Part shown: piece after piece, positions 24,704-33,315 of the stretch | Numbering within the stretch: the first letter of the stretch is position 1 | Layout: every line of letters starts with the position of its first letter | From: Glycomyces fuscus | GTDB lineage: Bacteria; Actinomycetota; Actinomycetes; Streptosporangiales; Streptosporangiaceae | Direction of reading: 5' to 3' | NCBI GenBank assembly: GCA_002529455.1 | Contig: NYMS01000007.1 | Location: forward strand, 1-64,000 | Length of the DNA: 64,000 bases | Program-made: the position numbers and the translations under genes | Notes under the pieces: generated by a model | Databases searched by the model: none | Told to the model about the DNA's origin: nothing | Seen by the model: only the letters and a program-made list of their open reading frames with translations

Positions 24704-26599
24704 ATGCCCGACCACGCCACCGGGGACCCCGCACCCGTACCGACCGTCCGCGTCTTCAGCGGCTCCGCGGCGCTGGCCGAAGGAGGCTGTCCGGCGCACC
24801 GCCGGATCAGCTCCGACCTGTCCCGCGGCGGGGGCGCCCGCGGCGCGGATCCACCGCCGCGCGACGCACCGGGGGCGGTCCTGGACGCCGTCCTGGACCT
24901 GGTCGAACACGCGGGCATGGCGCTGGAGGAGGCCTGCGCGCACCTGCACGCGCGGGGAGGGCCCGGCCGCGTCCCCCCGGGCGCGCGGGTCGCGCCGCCG
25001 CACGCGGGGCTGATGGCCTGGGTCCGGCACGCCGCGCGGTGCTACCTGGAGGCCCTGGCCCGGGACGGCGGGCGCGGCGGCGTCCGCCGCGCGCCGGTGT
25101 TCGACTTCTGGGTGCGCCAGTACCTGCCCGTCCCCGGCTCCCGCAACTCCCGGCCCTACGAGGTGTGCGCCCGGGGCCGCAGGTACGCCTACACGGAGGG
25201 CGCGGACCGCGTACGGGAACTGCGCATCCCCGTCACGGGCGCGGCCGGGGACCGGACCCGCCCCCGGGCCGAGGTGGCGGTGGCCGCCTACGTGCTCGCC
25301 ACCGGGACGGCGGTGGACCGCGACGCCTGCGCGGCCCGGCCCGGCCGGTACCGGGGAGGCGCCCCCTACCCGATGCGCGGGCACCGCGGCGCCGACACCC
25401 GGCCGCCGGACCGGGTGCGCGTGGTGGAGACCTCGTGTCTGGACTCCTCCAGCGCCGTCCTCTACGACGGCTCCGCCGCCGAGGCCGGGGAGGCCTTCGC
25501 CTCGGCGGGCCGCGAGGGGCTGCGCTCGGCCCTGGCGGGCGGGGCCCGCTCCCCCGGCCGGGACTGCCTGTCCTGTGCGGAGCGCCGCGGCTGCGGTCGG
25601 CTGCCGCGCGCGCCGGGGCTGCTCGGCCTGCACGGCGGGCCGTGGCCCCGGCGGTCCTGGTCGGTCCCGGCGGGGCTGCGCCACCGGGGCTGCCCCGCAC
25701 GGGCGCACTTCCACTCCCTGGGCCTGCCCGCGGACCCCGGCGCCGAACCGGCGCCGCTGCGGCGCGACCGCGCCGTGCGCGCCTGGCTGGAGCGGTCGCA
25801 CAGGCGCCTGCCCCGGCGGCCCTGCACGGCCGGGGACCTGCCCGGGGACCGCTCGTCCTGGTCCGCCGGAGGGCACCGGCTGGAGGGTGAACAGGCCCGC
25901 CGGGGAGCCGCCATGATCGCCGCGCACGCCGGGGTCTGCCCGCTGCGCGGGCTGGCCTCGGGCAGCCACGTGCGGGTGGGCCACACCCTGGCCGCCGACG
26001 ACACGCGGGCCGACGTCCTGGTCCTGGCCAGGGCCGAGGTGCTCCACCACCGGGGCCGGTCCTGGATCTACCGCGCCGTCACCACGGCCGACGGCGCGCC
26101 CCGGCCTGGCGGGGAGCCGCCCTCCCCGAACGGGGACGCGCCCTCCCCGGGCGACGACGCGCCCTCCCTGAGCGGGGGTACGCCCGCCTCGGCCGGGGGC
26201 TCCGCGCTCTCCGGGGACGAGGAGGCGCTGCTGGCCGCGGAGCCCCGGCTGGCCCTGGCGGTGGGGCTCTTCGCCTGCGGCGCCCTGGCGCCGGGGCCGG
26301 ACTCGGCCGTGGAGCTGGAGGTCCTCAGCCCCCGGGGCGCGTTCGTGCGGTCGCTGGACCCGGGGTCGGCACGGGTCCGGGCCGGGGCCAGGCGGGTGGT
26401 GCACGGCCTCGCCGGACCCTGGCACGGCGACCCCTCCCACCCGCCGAACCCGGGTGAGGCCTGCCGGGACTGCCCCTACCGGCGCTGGTGCCCGGCCGCG
26501 GACTCCCCCGACGCCCTCCACGGCGCCGGTACGCCCGGCGCGGGCGTGCGGGAAGGAGGGGAGGGCGTGCTCGGCGCGCGCGTCCGGGGCGGTCCCTAG
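24704..26599 (+). CDS. Cys-rich protein resembling a degenerate PD-(D/E)XK nuclease
   Basis: A 631-residue protein from ATG 24704 (AGGGGAGG upstream). It carries two cysteine clusters, CLSCAERRGC near the middle and CRDCPYRRWCPA near the end; the latter resembles the C-terminal Fe-S cluster of Cas4/AddB/RecB-like nucleases, together with an upstream Cys in AHAGVCPLRG. The segment between them (DTRADVLVLARAEVLHHRGRSWIYRAVTTA) sits where such nucleases have their D...(D/E)xK active site, but the acidic-Lys pair appears replaced by IYRAV. A Pro/Gly/Ser-rich insert follows. The N-terminal half (FWVRQYLPVPGSRNSRPYEVCARGRR) is not recognised. The function is unknown; an inactive or altered nuclease fold is an inference. 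Confidence 0.6.
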   Translation: MPDHATGDPAPVPTVRVFSGSAALAEGGCPAHRRISSDLSRGGGARGADPPPRDAPGAVLDAVLDLVEHAGMALEEACAHLHARGGPGRVPPGARVAPPHAGLMAWVRHAARCYLEALARDGGRGGVRRAPVFDFWVRQYLPVPGSRNSRPYEVCARGRRYAYTEGADRVRELRIPVTGAAGDRTRPRAEVAVAAYVLATGTAVDRDACAARPGRYRGGAPYPMRGHRGADTRPPDRVRVVETSCLDSSSAVLYDGSAAEAGEAFASAGREGLRSALAGGARSPGRDCLSCAERRGCGRLPRAPGLLGLHGGPWPRRSWSVPAGLRHRGCPARAHFHSLGLPADPGAEPAPLRRDRAVRAWLERSHRRLPRRPCTAGDLPGDRSSWSAGGHRLEGEQARRGAAMIAAHAGVCPLRGLASGSHVRVGHTLAADDTRADVLVLARAEVLHHRGRSWIYRAVTTADGAPRPGGEPPSPNGDAPSPGDDAPSLSGGTPASAGGSALSGDEEALLAAEPRLALAVGLFACGALAPGPDSAVELEVLSPRGAFVRSLDPGSARVRAGARRVVHGLAGPWHGDPSHPPNPGEACRDCPYRRWCPAADSPDALHGAGTPGAGVREGGEGVLGARVRGGP

Positions 26600-26838
26600 G
26601 GAGTGTTCCGCGGAGGCCTTCGGACCAGCGAACGGCCGTCCGGGCCATCCCCCGCACGACGGTTCGCGCGGGTCGGCCCGGGCGGCTCTTCAGGCGAAAC
26701 CGGCGCGGCGGGAGGCGGTCCGGTGGTCGCGAGCCCGACATGGTCCAGGGAACACGGCGTGGCGGTCGGGTACCGGTCCGGGCCGGATGGCACGGCTGGC
26801 CCCGGGCGCGTTCCACCGCCGGACTACCGTGGCTGCAC

Positions 26839-27756
26839 ATGACCCCTACCGAGATCGAGATCACGGCGGAGCTGGTCCGGGACCTGCTGCGTGACCAGCA
26901 CCCCGACCTGGCCGACCACCCGCTGGAACTGGGCGCGCGTGGTTGGGACAACCAGGTGTGGCGGCTCGGCGACGACCTCGCCGTCCGGCTGCCCTGGGCG
27001 ACGCGGTCCGCGGACGCGCTGCTGCGCAAGGAGCACGCCTGGCTGCCGGCCCTCGCCCCGCGCCTTCCGCTGCCGGTCCCCGTCCCGCAGCGCCTCGGCG
27101 AGCCCTGCGAGCGGTTCCCGCGGCCCTGGATCGTCACCACCTGGGTGCCGGGCGAGCCCGCCGACCGCGCCCCCGCCACGCGCGCCGCGGAGGCGGCCGA
27201 CACCCTGGCCGCCTTCCTGACGGCTCTTCACCGGCCCGCTCCCGCCGGAGCGCCCGCCGGCCGTGACCGCGGAGGGCCGCTGGCCGACCATGCCGAGGGG
27301 GTCACCGGAATGCTCGCCTCGGCCGCCGGGCTGGGGCTGGTCCCCGACCCGGACGCCGTCCGCGCGGTCTGGGAGGATGCCGCCGCGGCGCCCGACTGGG
27401 CGGGCCCGGCACTGTGGCTCCACGGCGACCTGCATCCGGCCAACGTCCTCACCGCGGACGGCACCTTCTGCGGTGTGGTCGACTTCGGCGACCTCTGCGC
27501 GGGCGATCCCGCCTGCGACCTCGCCGCCGCGTGGATCCTGCTGCCGGACGGCGCCGCGGACCGCTTCCACGACGCGTACGAGCCGGCCCCGGACGCGGCG
27601 ACCGTGCGCCGCGCCCGCGGCTGGGCGGTGCACAAGGCCCTCGCCTGCCTCCTCGTCGGGGACGCCGGCGTCCACGGCCGCCCCGGCGGCAAGCCCACCT
27701 GGGGCCCGCCCGCCCGCGCCGCGCTGCGACGCCTCGTCGCGACGGCCCCCCGCTGA
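26839..27756 (+). CDS. Aminoglycoside phosphotransferase (APH)-family kinase
   Basis: A 305-residue APH/choline-kinase-fold phosphotransferase. Catalytic elements are visible: WLHGDLHPANVL (Brenner motif), VVDFGDLCAGDPACDLAAAW (metal-binding Asp), N-terminal ARGWDNQVWRLGDDLAVRLP as nucleotide loop and Lys/Arg site, and IVTTWVPGEPAD as hinge. Many chromosomal members phosphorylate metabolites rather than antibiotics, so resistance should not be assumed. ATG 26839 is chosen because the sequence before it lacks homology-like content. It stands alone and ends 50 bp before a hairpin. Confidence 0.87.
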   Translation: MTPTEIEITAELVRDLLRDQHPDLADHPLELGARGWDNQVWRLGDDLAVRLPWATRSADALLRKEHAWLPALAPRLPLPVPVPQRLGEPCERFPRPWIVTTWVPGEPADRAPATRAAEAADTLAAFLTALHRPAPAGAPAGRDRGGPLADHAEGVTGMLASAAGLGLVPDPDAVRAVWEDAAAAPDWAGPALWLHGDLHPANVLTADGTFCGVVDFGDLCAGDPACDLAAAWILLPDGAADRFHDAYEPAPDAATVRRARGWAVHKALACLLVGDAGVHGRPGGKPTWGPPARAALRRLVATAPR

Positions 27757-27806
27757 CACGGGCGGCCCGGGAGACGGGCGCGGGCGTGCGGAGTCCGCCC
27801 ACGCCC

Positions 27807-27825
27807 CGGGCGGCCCGGCCGCCCG
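27807..27825. terminator. Hairpin between APH-type and CoA-transferase genes
   Basis: CGGGCGG and CCGCCCG pair around a 5-base loop 50 bp after the APH-family stop. It lies between convergent genes and could serve either. The remainder of this 244-bp gap contains only imperfect GC-rich repeats. Confidence 0.45.
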
Positions 27826-28000
27826 GCCTCCGAGGTGGCGCCGCCCGGGCCTGGCGGGTCCGGGCGAGGACAGGTCCCTCCCGGGGCCGTCGGTGTCGGT
27901 GGGAATCGGTGGGAAGCGCTGCGCCCTGCCGCCCCCGGCGTCCTCCGGTGGTGTCCCGGCGGCCTTCCGCCCGGGGACGGCCGCGCGGCCGTCGTGGCGG

Positions 28001-29212
28001 TCAGCGCACGGGCCGTCCCGCCGGTCGCGCCTCGACCTCGTCGAGCCAGGCCCGCACCGCGTCGTTGTGCTCGCCCAGGGCGGGCGGCGGCAGGTGGCCC
28101 GCCCCCGGGTCCTCCGGCTCCCCGTCCGCGGGGTCGAAGCGCAGCGCGGACCCCGGCAGCTCGATCGGGCCGAGCACCGGATGCTCCACCTTCACCAGCA
28201 GCCCCTGGGAGCGCGTCTGCTCCCACTCGTAGACCTGGTCGACGGTGCGCACCGCACCGCAGGGCACCCCCGCCTCACCGATCCGGCGCAGCCACTCGTC
28301 GCGCGTCCCCGTGCCCAGCACCGCCTCCACCTCGGCGATCAGCTCCTCGCGGTGCTCCACCCGGGAGGCGTTGTCGACGAACCTGGGGTCGCGGGGGTCC
28401 AGGCCCAGCAGCCCGGCGAAGCGCTCCCACTGCGCCTCGCCGCCCACCGCCACCTGGAGCACGCCGTCCATGCAGGCGAAGGCGCCGTAGGGGGCGATGG
28501 AGGGGTGCTGGTTGCCCAGGGCGGTGGGAACCTCGCGCCCGACCGTCCACCGGGTCCCCTGGAAGGCGTGCACGCCCACGATCGAGGACAGCAGCGATGT
28601 GCGCACCACCCGCCCGCGCCCGGTGCGCTCCCGCTCCAGGAGCGCGGCGAGCACGCCCTGGGCGCCGTTCATCCCCGCCAGCAGGTCACCGATGGCCACG
28701 CCCGTCTTGGTCGGCTCCTTGGGCGAGGGGCCGGTCAGGCTCATCAGACCGGCCTCGCCCTGGGCTATCTGGTCGTAGCCCGCCCGCCCGCCCTCGGGTC
28801 CGTCGTGCCCGAACCCGCTGATGGAGCAGACCACCAGGCGGGGGTTGAGCTCCTCCAGGCGGCTGACGGGGAACCCGAGCCGGTCCAGGACGCCGGGGCG
28901 GAAGTTCTCCACCAGGACGTCGGCGGCGCGCACGAGCCGGGTCAGCTGCGCGGCGCCGTCGTCGGACTTCAGGTCCAGCTCGATGGACTCCTTGTTGCGG
29001 TTGCAGGACAGGAAGTAGGTGCTGACGCGCTCCTCCCGCGGCCCGACGAACGGCGGGCCCCACCCGCGCGTCTCGTCCCCCCTGCCGGGCTGCTCGACCT
29101 TGACCACCCGCGCGCCGAGGTCTCCCAGCAGCATGGCCGCGTGCGGTCCGGCCAGCGCCCGTGACAGGTCGATGACCACGATCCCCTTGAGCGGCCCTTG
29201 CGTGCGGTCCAC
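28001..29212 (-). CDS. Class III CoA-transferase (CaiB/BaiF family)
   Basis: Cytosolic enzyme moving CoA between carboxylic acids, 403 residues, full length. It shows DLSRALAGPHAAMLLGDLGARVVKVEQP, the region RAGYDQIAQGEAGLMSLTG with the Asp expected to form the acyl anhydride, and the C-terminal GEHNDAVRAWL. GTG 29212 is placed by AGGAGG eight bases upstream. It lies 59 bp downstream of the fused carboxyltransferase gene, in the same operon, controlled by the FadR-type operator. In this context it probably loads the imported dicarboxylate with CoA; the substrate is inferred from neighbours. Confidence 0.9.
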   Translation of the reverse strand: MDRTQGPLKGIVVIDLSRALAGPHAAMLLGDLGARVVKVEQPGRGDETRGWGPPFVGPREERVSTYFLSCNRNKESIELDLKSDDGAAQLTRLVRAADVLVENFRPGVLDRLGFPVSRLEELNPRLVVCSISGFGHDGPEGGRAGYDQIAQGEAGLMSLTGPSPKEPTKTGVAIGDLLAGMNGAQGVLAALLERERTGRGRVVRTSLLSSIVGVHAFQGTRWTVGREVPTALGNQHPSIAPYGAFACMDGVLQVAVGGEAQWERFAGLLGLDPRDPRFVDNASRVEHREELIAEVEAVLGTGTRDEWLRRIGEAGVPCGAVRTVDQVYEWEQTRSQGLLVKVEHPVLGPIELPGSALRFDPADGEPEDPGAGHLPPPALGEHNDAVRAWLDEVEARPAGRPVR

Positions 29213-29271
29213 GTTCCCTACCTCCTGGTGCTCGGTACTGATCCGGTGTCCGTGGTCTGGGTGGTGCGGGC

Positions 29272-30771
29272 TCAGCCCGCGGCGTACAGGCGCCGGTAGC
29301 GCGCGGCGCGTCCGGCGGGCGGGGCGGCGGCCCCGCGCGGCTCCACCGCGGCGAGTTCGCGGGCGATCGCCTCCCCCATCCGCACGCAGAACGCGCCGTC
29401 CTCGTCGGCCGCGTCGCCGAACTCGGGGACCACCCGGTCCACGAGTCCGCGGGCGCACAGGTCGGTGGAGCCGATGCCCTGGGCCTCGGCCAGCTCCCCG
29501 GCGCGCCCGGGGGTGCGGTGGACGATCGCGCTGGCCCCCTCCGGGGGCAGGGGGGCGAGCCAGGCGTGCTGGGCGCACAGGACGCGGTCGGCGGGAAGGA
29601 GCGCGATCGCTCCCCCGCCGGCGCCCTCCCCCAGCAGGACCGAGACCGTGGGGGCGGCCAGGGAGGTCATCTCGGCCAGGCAGCGGGCGATCTGGCCCGC
29701 CGTCCCCCGCTCCTCGGCCTCCGCCGAGAGCGCCGCGCCGGGGGTGTCGATGACGGTGACCAGCGGCAGCCCCAGTTCGGCCGCCAGGCGCATGCCCCGG
29801 CGGGCCTCGCGCAGCGCGTCCGGCCCCATCGGGTGTTCGGCGCTCTGGCGGGAGCGGTCCTGGCCGACCAGGACGCAGGGCCTGCCGCCGAACCGGGCCA
29901 GCGCGGTGACCAGGGCCGGGGAGGCCTCGCCCTCGCCGCTGCCGCGAAGGCGCACGACGTGGTCGGCCGCGTGCCGGAGCAGTTCGCGCACGCCCGGCCG
30001 CTCCTTGCGGCGGGAGCGGGTCACCGAGTCCCAGACGGGGGTGCGGGGGGCGGGTTCGGCGGGCGGCGGGGGCGGGGGCGGGGCCGCGTCGTCCGGGCGG
30101 GCGAGCAGGACGTCGAGGGCGAGCCCGGCGGCGTCCCTGACCTGCCCGGGGGCCAGGACGGCGTCGACGAGGCCGTGCCGCCGGAGGTTCTCCGCGCGCT
30201 GGACGCCCTCGGGGAAGGGCGCGCCGTGCAGCGCCTCGTAGACGCGGGGGCCCAGGAAGCCGATGAGCGCTCCGGGTTCGGCGGCGGTGAGGTGGCCGAG
30301 CGACCCCCACGAGGCCAGGACGCCTCCGGTGGTGGGGTGGCGCAGGTAGACGAGGTAGGGCAGTCCGGCGGCCTTGTGCGCGGTGACGGCTGCGGTGATC
30401 GCCGCCATGGCCGCGAAGGCGGGGGTGCCCTCCTGCATGCGGGTGCCGCCCGAGGCCGGGGCGGCCAGCAGGGGGAGCCGCTCGGCGGTGGCGCGTTCGA
30501 CGGCGGAGACGATGCGCGCGGCGGCGGCGAGTCCGACGGATCCGGCGAGGAAGCCGAACTCGCTGGCCACCACGGCGACGCGGTGACCGTGCAGCCGCCC
30601 CTCCCCGGTCAGGACCGCCTCGTCGCACCCGGTGGCGGCCCGCGCCCGGGCGAGCGCGTCGGCGTAGGCGGGGTCGGGGCCCACGTCCAGGGGTTCCTCG
30701 TCCCAGGAGACGTGGGAACCCGCGTCGAGCGTGCGGTCCACAAGCTCCCGGGCGGTGTCGTGGGTCTCCAC
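29272..30771 (-). CDS. Fused carboxyltransferase beta-alpha protein (AccD-AccA type)
   Basis: Single 499-residue protein joining two crotonase-fold carboxyltransferase domains. The N-terminal half is beta-like (SGGTRMQEGTPAFAAMAAIT, HPTTGGVLASWGSLGHLTAAEPGALIGFLGPRV) but lacks the Cys4 zinc finger of AccD. After a Pro-rich linker the second half is alpha-like (VIDTPGAALSAEAEERGTAGQIA, LLGEGAGGGAIALL, PPEGASAIVHR). No biotin carboxylase or BCCP gene is nearby, so it may act as a biotin-independent decarboxylase like the MdcD-MdcE pair of malonate decarboxylase. GTG 30771 has GGAGG five bases upstream; an upstream TTG would place the ribosome site inside the gene. Confidence 0.85.
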   Translation of the reverse strand: METHDTARELVDRTLDAGSHVSWDEEPLDVGPDPAYADALARARAATGCDEAVLTGEGRLHGHRVAVVASEFGFLAGSVGLAAAARIVSAVERATAERLPLLAAPASGGTRMQEGTPAFAAMAAITAAVTAHKAAGLPYLVYLRHPTTGGVLASWGSLGHLTAAEPGALIGFLGPRVYEALHGAPFPEGVQRAENLRRHGLVDAVLAPGQVRDAAGLALDVLLARPDDAAPPPPPPPAEPAPRTPVWDSVTRSRRKERPGVRELLRHAADHVVRLRGSGEGEASPALVTALARFGGRPCVLVGQDRSRQSAEHPMGPDALREARRGMRLAAELGLPLVTVIDTPGAALSAEAEERGTAGQIARCLAEMTSLAAPTVSVLLGEGAGGGAIALLPADRVLCAQHAWLAPLPPEGASAIVHRTPGRAGELAEAQGIGSTDLCARGLVDRVVPEFGDAADEDGAFCVRMGEAIARELAAVEPRGAAAPPAGRAARYRRLYAAG

Positions 30772-30790
30772 AGCGACCTCCAAGTGGTTC

Positions 30791-30819
30791 AGTGGCTAGG
30801 CCACTAGGCCTCACGTCAG
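30791..30819 (-). promoter_or_regulatory. Promoter and operator of the carboxyltransferase operon
   Basis: AGTGGC-TAG-GCCACT at 30791-30805 is a perfect 6+3+6 palindrome. On the minus strand a -35-like CTGACG (30819-30814) lies so that the -10 position falls within the palindrome. The 17 bases TGGCTAGGCCACTAGGC (30793-30809) recur in inverted orientation before the MatC-type carrier gene. The site lies between divergent promoters and may also control the FadR-type regulator itself. Confidence 0.75.
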
Positions 30820-30968
30820 GGTGGCACGAACACACGCGGTTTGTGAAGACCCCGCCACGGCCGATCGCGGGGGCGCCCCTCGCGCCGGTCCCGGAAGCCC
30901 GTCGGTCGGATGCTCTAGCCTGGAAGTCCCCCACCGCAGTCAGATCCGAGGATCAGGAGCCAGCGAGC

Positions 30969-31673
30969 GTGCCTACCAAGCCCCGACCCCGGCCTCCGGC
31001 GCGCCCGCGCCTGTACGAGCAGCTCGTGGAGCGCCTCGTGGAACACATGCGGGACGCCGGCCTGGGCGTGGGCGACCGGCTCCCGCCCGAGCGCGAGCTG
31101 GCCGTCGCGCTGGAGGTCAGCCGGGCCTCGGTGAGCCAGGCGCTGGTGGCGCTGGAGGTCCAGGGGGTCATCGAGGTCCGCCACGGGGACGGCGCCATCA
31201 TCCGCCAGACCGTCTCCGAACAGGGGGTTCTCGCCCTCCTGCGCGACCGGGCCAACCGGCGCGCGGAGATCATCGAGGCCCGCCAGGCGCTGGAGGTCAA
31301 GCTGACGGAGCTGGCCGCCGCGCGCCGCACCCCCGAGGACCTGGCCGCGATCGACGCCGCCCTGGAGCTCATGCGCCAGGAGGTCGCCAACGGCGACCGC
31401 GGGGTCACCGGCGACGAGCGCTTCCACGCGGCGATCACCACCGCCGCGCGCTCGCGCCTGCTGGCGCGGATGATGAACGAGATCGCCCCGATGATCCGCG
31501 AGACCCGCCTGGAGTCGCTGTCGCAGCCGGACCGTCCCCGGGCCTCACTCGACGGACACGAGCGCATCGCCGCGGCCATCCGCTCGGGCGACCCCAAGGC
31601 CGCCGCCGACGCGATGCGCGACCACCTCCTGCTGGTCTCCGCCGTCAACGGGGACGCCCCGATCACCCCCTGA
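30969..31673 (+). CDS. FadR-subfamily GntR regulator of the dicarboxylate module
   Basis: Transcription factor of 234 residues from GTG 30969 (CAGGAGCC upstream). The winged helix reads LVERLVEHMRDAGLGVGDRLPPERELAVALEVSRASVSQALVALEVQGVIEVRHGDGAII, followed by an FCD domain with DERFHAAITTAAR and DGHERIAAAIRSGD carrying the metal/ligand residues. Rhizobial MatR, which controls malonate use, is of this subfamily. It is divergent from the carboxyltransferase operon and convergent with the MatC-type carrier, and two matching palindromes mark its likely targets. Its presumed inducer is the transported acid or its CoA ester. Confidence 0.88.
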   Translation: MPTKPRPRPPARPRLYEQLVERLVEHMRDAGLGVGDRLPPERELAVALEVSRASVSQALVALEVQGVIEVRHGDGAIIRQTVSEQGVLALLRDRANRRAEIIEARQALEVKLTELAAARRTPEDLAAIDAALELMRQEVANGDRGVTGDERFHAAITTAARSRLLARMMNEIAPMIRETRLESLSQPDRPRASLDGHERIAAAIRSGDPKAAADAMRDHLLLVSAVNGDAPITP

Positions 31674-31687
31674 ACCAGCTCAGTGGT

Positions 31688-31706
31688 TCACAGGCCAGTC
31701 CTGTGA
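31688..31706. terminator. Hairpin just after the FadR-type gene
   Basis: TCACAGG and CCTGTGA form a 7-bp stem with a 5-base loop, 14 bp after the regulator stop. Without a T tract; it may be a weak terminator or mRNA stabiliser. Confidence 0.4.
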
Positions 31707-31755
31707 GACAGGTCCGCCCCGGCCGGGGTGGGCCCGCGGCGGGGCGCTACGCACG

Positions 31756-31781
31756 GAGGGGCCCGGAGGACCGGGCCCCTC
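31756..31781. terminator. Bidirectional terminator between regulator and carrier
   Basis: GAGGGGCCCGG and CCGGGCCCCTC pair perfectly over 11 bp with a 4-base AGGA loop in the middle of the gap between two convergent genes. Confidence 0.75.
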
Positions 31782-31823
31782 ACGTCCCCGGGGACCCGGT
31801 ACGGGCCCCGCAAACCACTTTCG

Positions 31824-33179
31824 TCACAGAAGTCCCGGCACCACCAGCACTCCCCAGGCGACCAGTGGCCCCACCAGGACCACGATGCCGCTGTAGAGGA
31901 GGATCTGGCGGTAGAAGCGGGCCGGGTCCACCCCGTTGGCGTTGGCCAGCACCAGTGCGCCGTTGGTCGAGAACGGGCTGACGTCGACGATGGTGGAGGA
32001 CACGGCCAGGGCCACGATCACGCCGGTCGCGCTGATGTCGCCCATGAGCAGGAACGGGATGGCCAGCGGGATGGTCGCGCCCAGGATCGCGGTCGAGGAG
32101 GCGAAGGCCGAGACGACGGCGCCGATGTAGCACAGCAGCAGCGCCACCAGGAGCGGGGCGCCCAGACCGGCCGCCGCGCCGCCGACGTACTCGATGGTCC
32201 CCGCCGTCTCCATGACGCCGACGAAGGTGAGCATGCCGGTGATCAGCAGGACCGTGGACCAGCTGATCTGGGAGAGCACGTCCTTCTGCGACTGCGGCGA
32301 GACCAGCGCCAGCGCCACGCTGACGGTCAGGGCGACGAAGCCGACGTCGAGGCCCACGCCCAGGGCCAGCACGCCCAGCGCGACGATGCCCGCGAGGGTG
32401 GCGATCTGCTCGAACCGGACCGGCGTGCGCTCGGGGGCGGCGCCGCCCCCGCCCGCCCCGGTCCCGGCGGAGGCGTCGGCGGGGCCGCCGGTGGCCAGCG
32501 CGACCGACCCGCTCCCCGACCCGCCGGAGGTGCGGGCGGCCTCCGCGGCGGCCTCGGCCTCGTGCGCCCGCACGCCGAAGAGCCGGTTGCCGCCGAGGGA
32601 GACGAACAGGACCACCGCGATGCACAGGTTGAAGACGAGGTTGCCGAGGAAGAGCGTCAGGGGGGACACGGACAGGCCGCTGTCGGAGACGATCCCGTTC
32701 ACCGTCGCCCCGTAGACGCTGACCGGGGAGAATCCGCCGCCCTGGGCCCCGTGGATCACCATCATGCCCATCAGCAGCGGGTTGATCCGGTACCGGGCGG
32801 CGAACCCCAGCGCGATCGGCGCGACGATCGCCACGGCCGCCGGACTGAGCGCGCCCACACCCGTGATCACCGCGGTGATGCCGAACATGATCCACGGGAT
32901 GGCGGCCACCCGGCCGCCGACCATGCGGGTGGCGCCGCGGACGAGCAGGTCGATCGTCCCGTTGTTCTTCGCGATGGCGAAGAGGTAGGTGACGCCCACC
33001 AGGGTGAGGAACAGGTCGGCGGGGAACCCGCCGAGGATCGCGTCGGCGTCCATCCCCAGGACCAGGATCCCGACCATGAAGGCCGCGACGAAGGCCAGGG
33101 CGCCGATGTTGATCGGCAGGACGGTGGCGATGACGAACATCGCCAGGAGGACGAGGATGGTGAGAAGCTGAGGGGTCAT
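31824..33179 (-). CDS. MatC-type dicarboxylate (malonate-like) carrier
   Basis: Secondary membrane transporter of 451 residues in the SLC13/ion-transporter superfamily with a MatC N-terminal region (LPINIGALAFVAAFMVG, GGFPADLFLTLVGVTYLFAIAKNNGTIDLLVRGA). About eleven membrane helices in two halves are separated by a hydrophilic Gly/Ser/Ala-rich loop. Substrate-site-like motifs are GALSPAAVAIVAPIALGFAARY, HGAQGGGFSPVSVYG and SSTAILGATIPLAIP. MatC proteins import malonate in Rhizobium; here the exact acid is inferred. The gene is convergent with its presumed regulator and has its own promoter containing the shared operator. Confidence 0.87.
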   Translation of the reverse strand: MTPQLLTILVLLAMFVIATVLPINIGALAFVAAFMVGILVLGMDADAILGGFPADLFLTLVGVTYLFAIAKNNGTIDLLVRGATRMVGGRVAAIPWIMFGITAVITGVGALSPAAVAIVAPIALGFAARYRINPLLMGMMVIHGAQGGGFSPVSVYGATVNGIVSDSGLSVSPLTLFLGNLVFNLCIAVVLFVSLGGNRLFGVRAHEAEAAAEAARTSGGSGSGSVALATGGPADASAGTGAGGGGAAPERTPVRFEQIATLAGIVALGVLALGVGLDVGFVALTVSVALALVSPQSQKDVLSQISWSTVLLITGMLTFVGVMETAGTIEYVGGAAAGLGAPLLVALLLCYIGAVVSAFASSTAILGATIPLAIPFLLMGDISATGVIVALAVSSTIVDVSPFSTNGALVLANANGVDPARFYRQILLYSGIVVLVGPLVAWGVLVVPGLL

Positions 33180-33225
33180 GGCATACCGATCAGAGGGGCG
33201 GTGGAGGCTGTGATCTGGCTCATAA

Positions 33226-33266
33226 GCCTAGTGGCCTAGCCAATAGGCCTTTGAGCCTCATGTCAA
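33226..33266 (-). promoter_or_regulatory. Promoter and operator of the MatC-type carrier
   Basis: On the minus strand a perfect TTGACA (33266-33261) is followed at -10 distance by the operator: the 17-mer of the carboxyltransferase promoter, inverted at 33226-33242, giving AGTGGC-CTA-GCCAAT at 33230-33244. Bound repressor would cover the -10. TGAC(A/G)TGAGGC at the -35 is also shared with the carboxyltransferase promoter, so the two promoters are built alike. Confidence 0.75.
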
Positions 33267-33315
33267 GTCCTCCGGCCGCCGTCCCCGGGCCCCGGCTCCG
33301 CGGCGGCCCTTCCCC

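Noticed and set aside
26839..27756. Calling the APH-family kinase an antibiotic resistance gene
   Set aside because: The fold is shared by many metabolic kinases and nothing nearby indicates resistance.
28001..30771. Calling the fused carboxyltransferase part of acetyl-CoA carboxylase
   Set aside because: No biotin carboxylase or BCCP gene is near, the AccD zinc finger is missing, and the context is catabolic.
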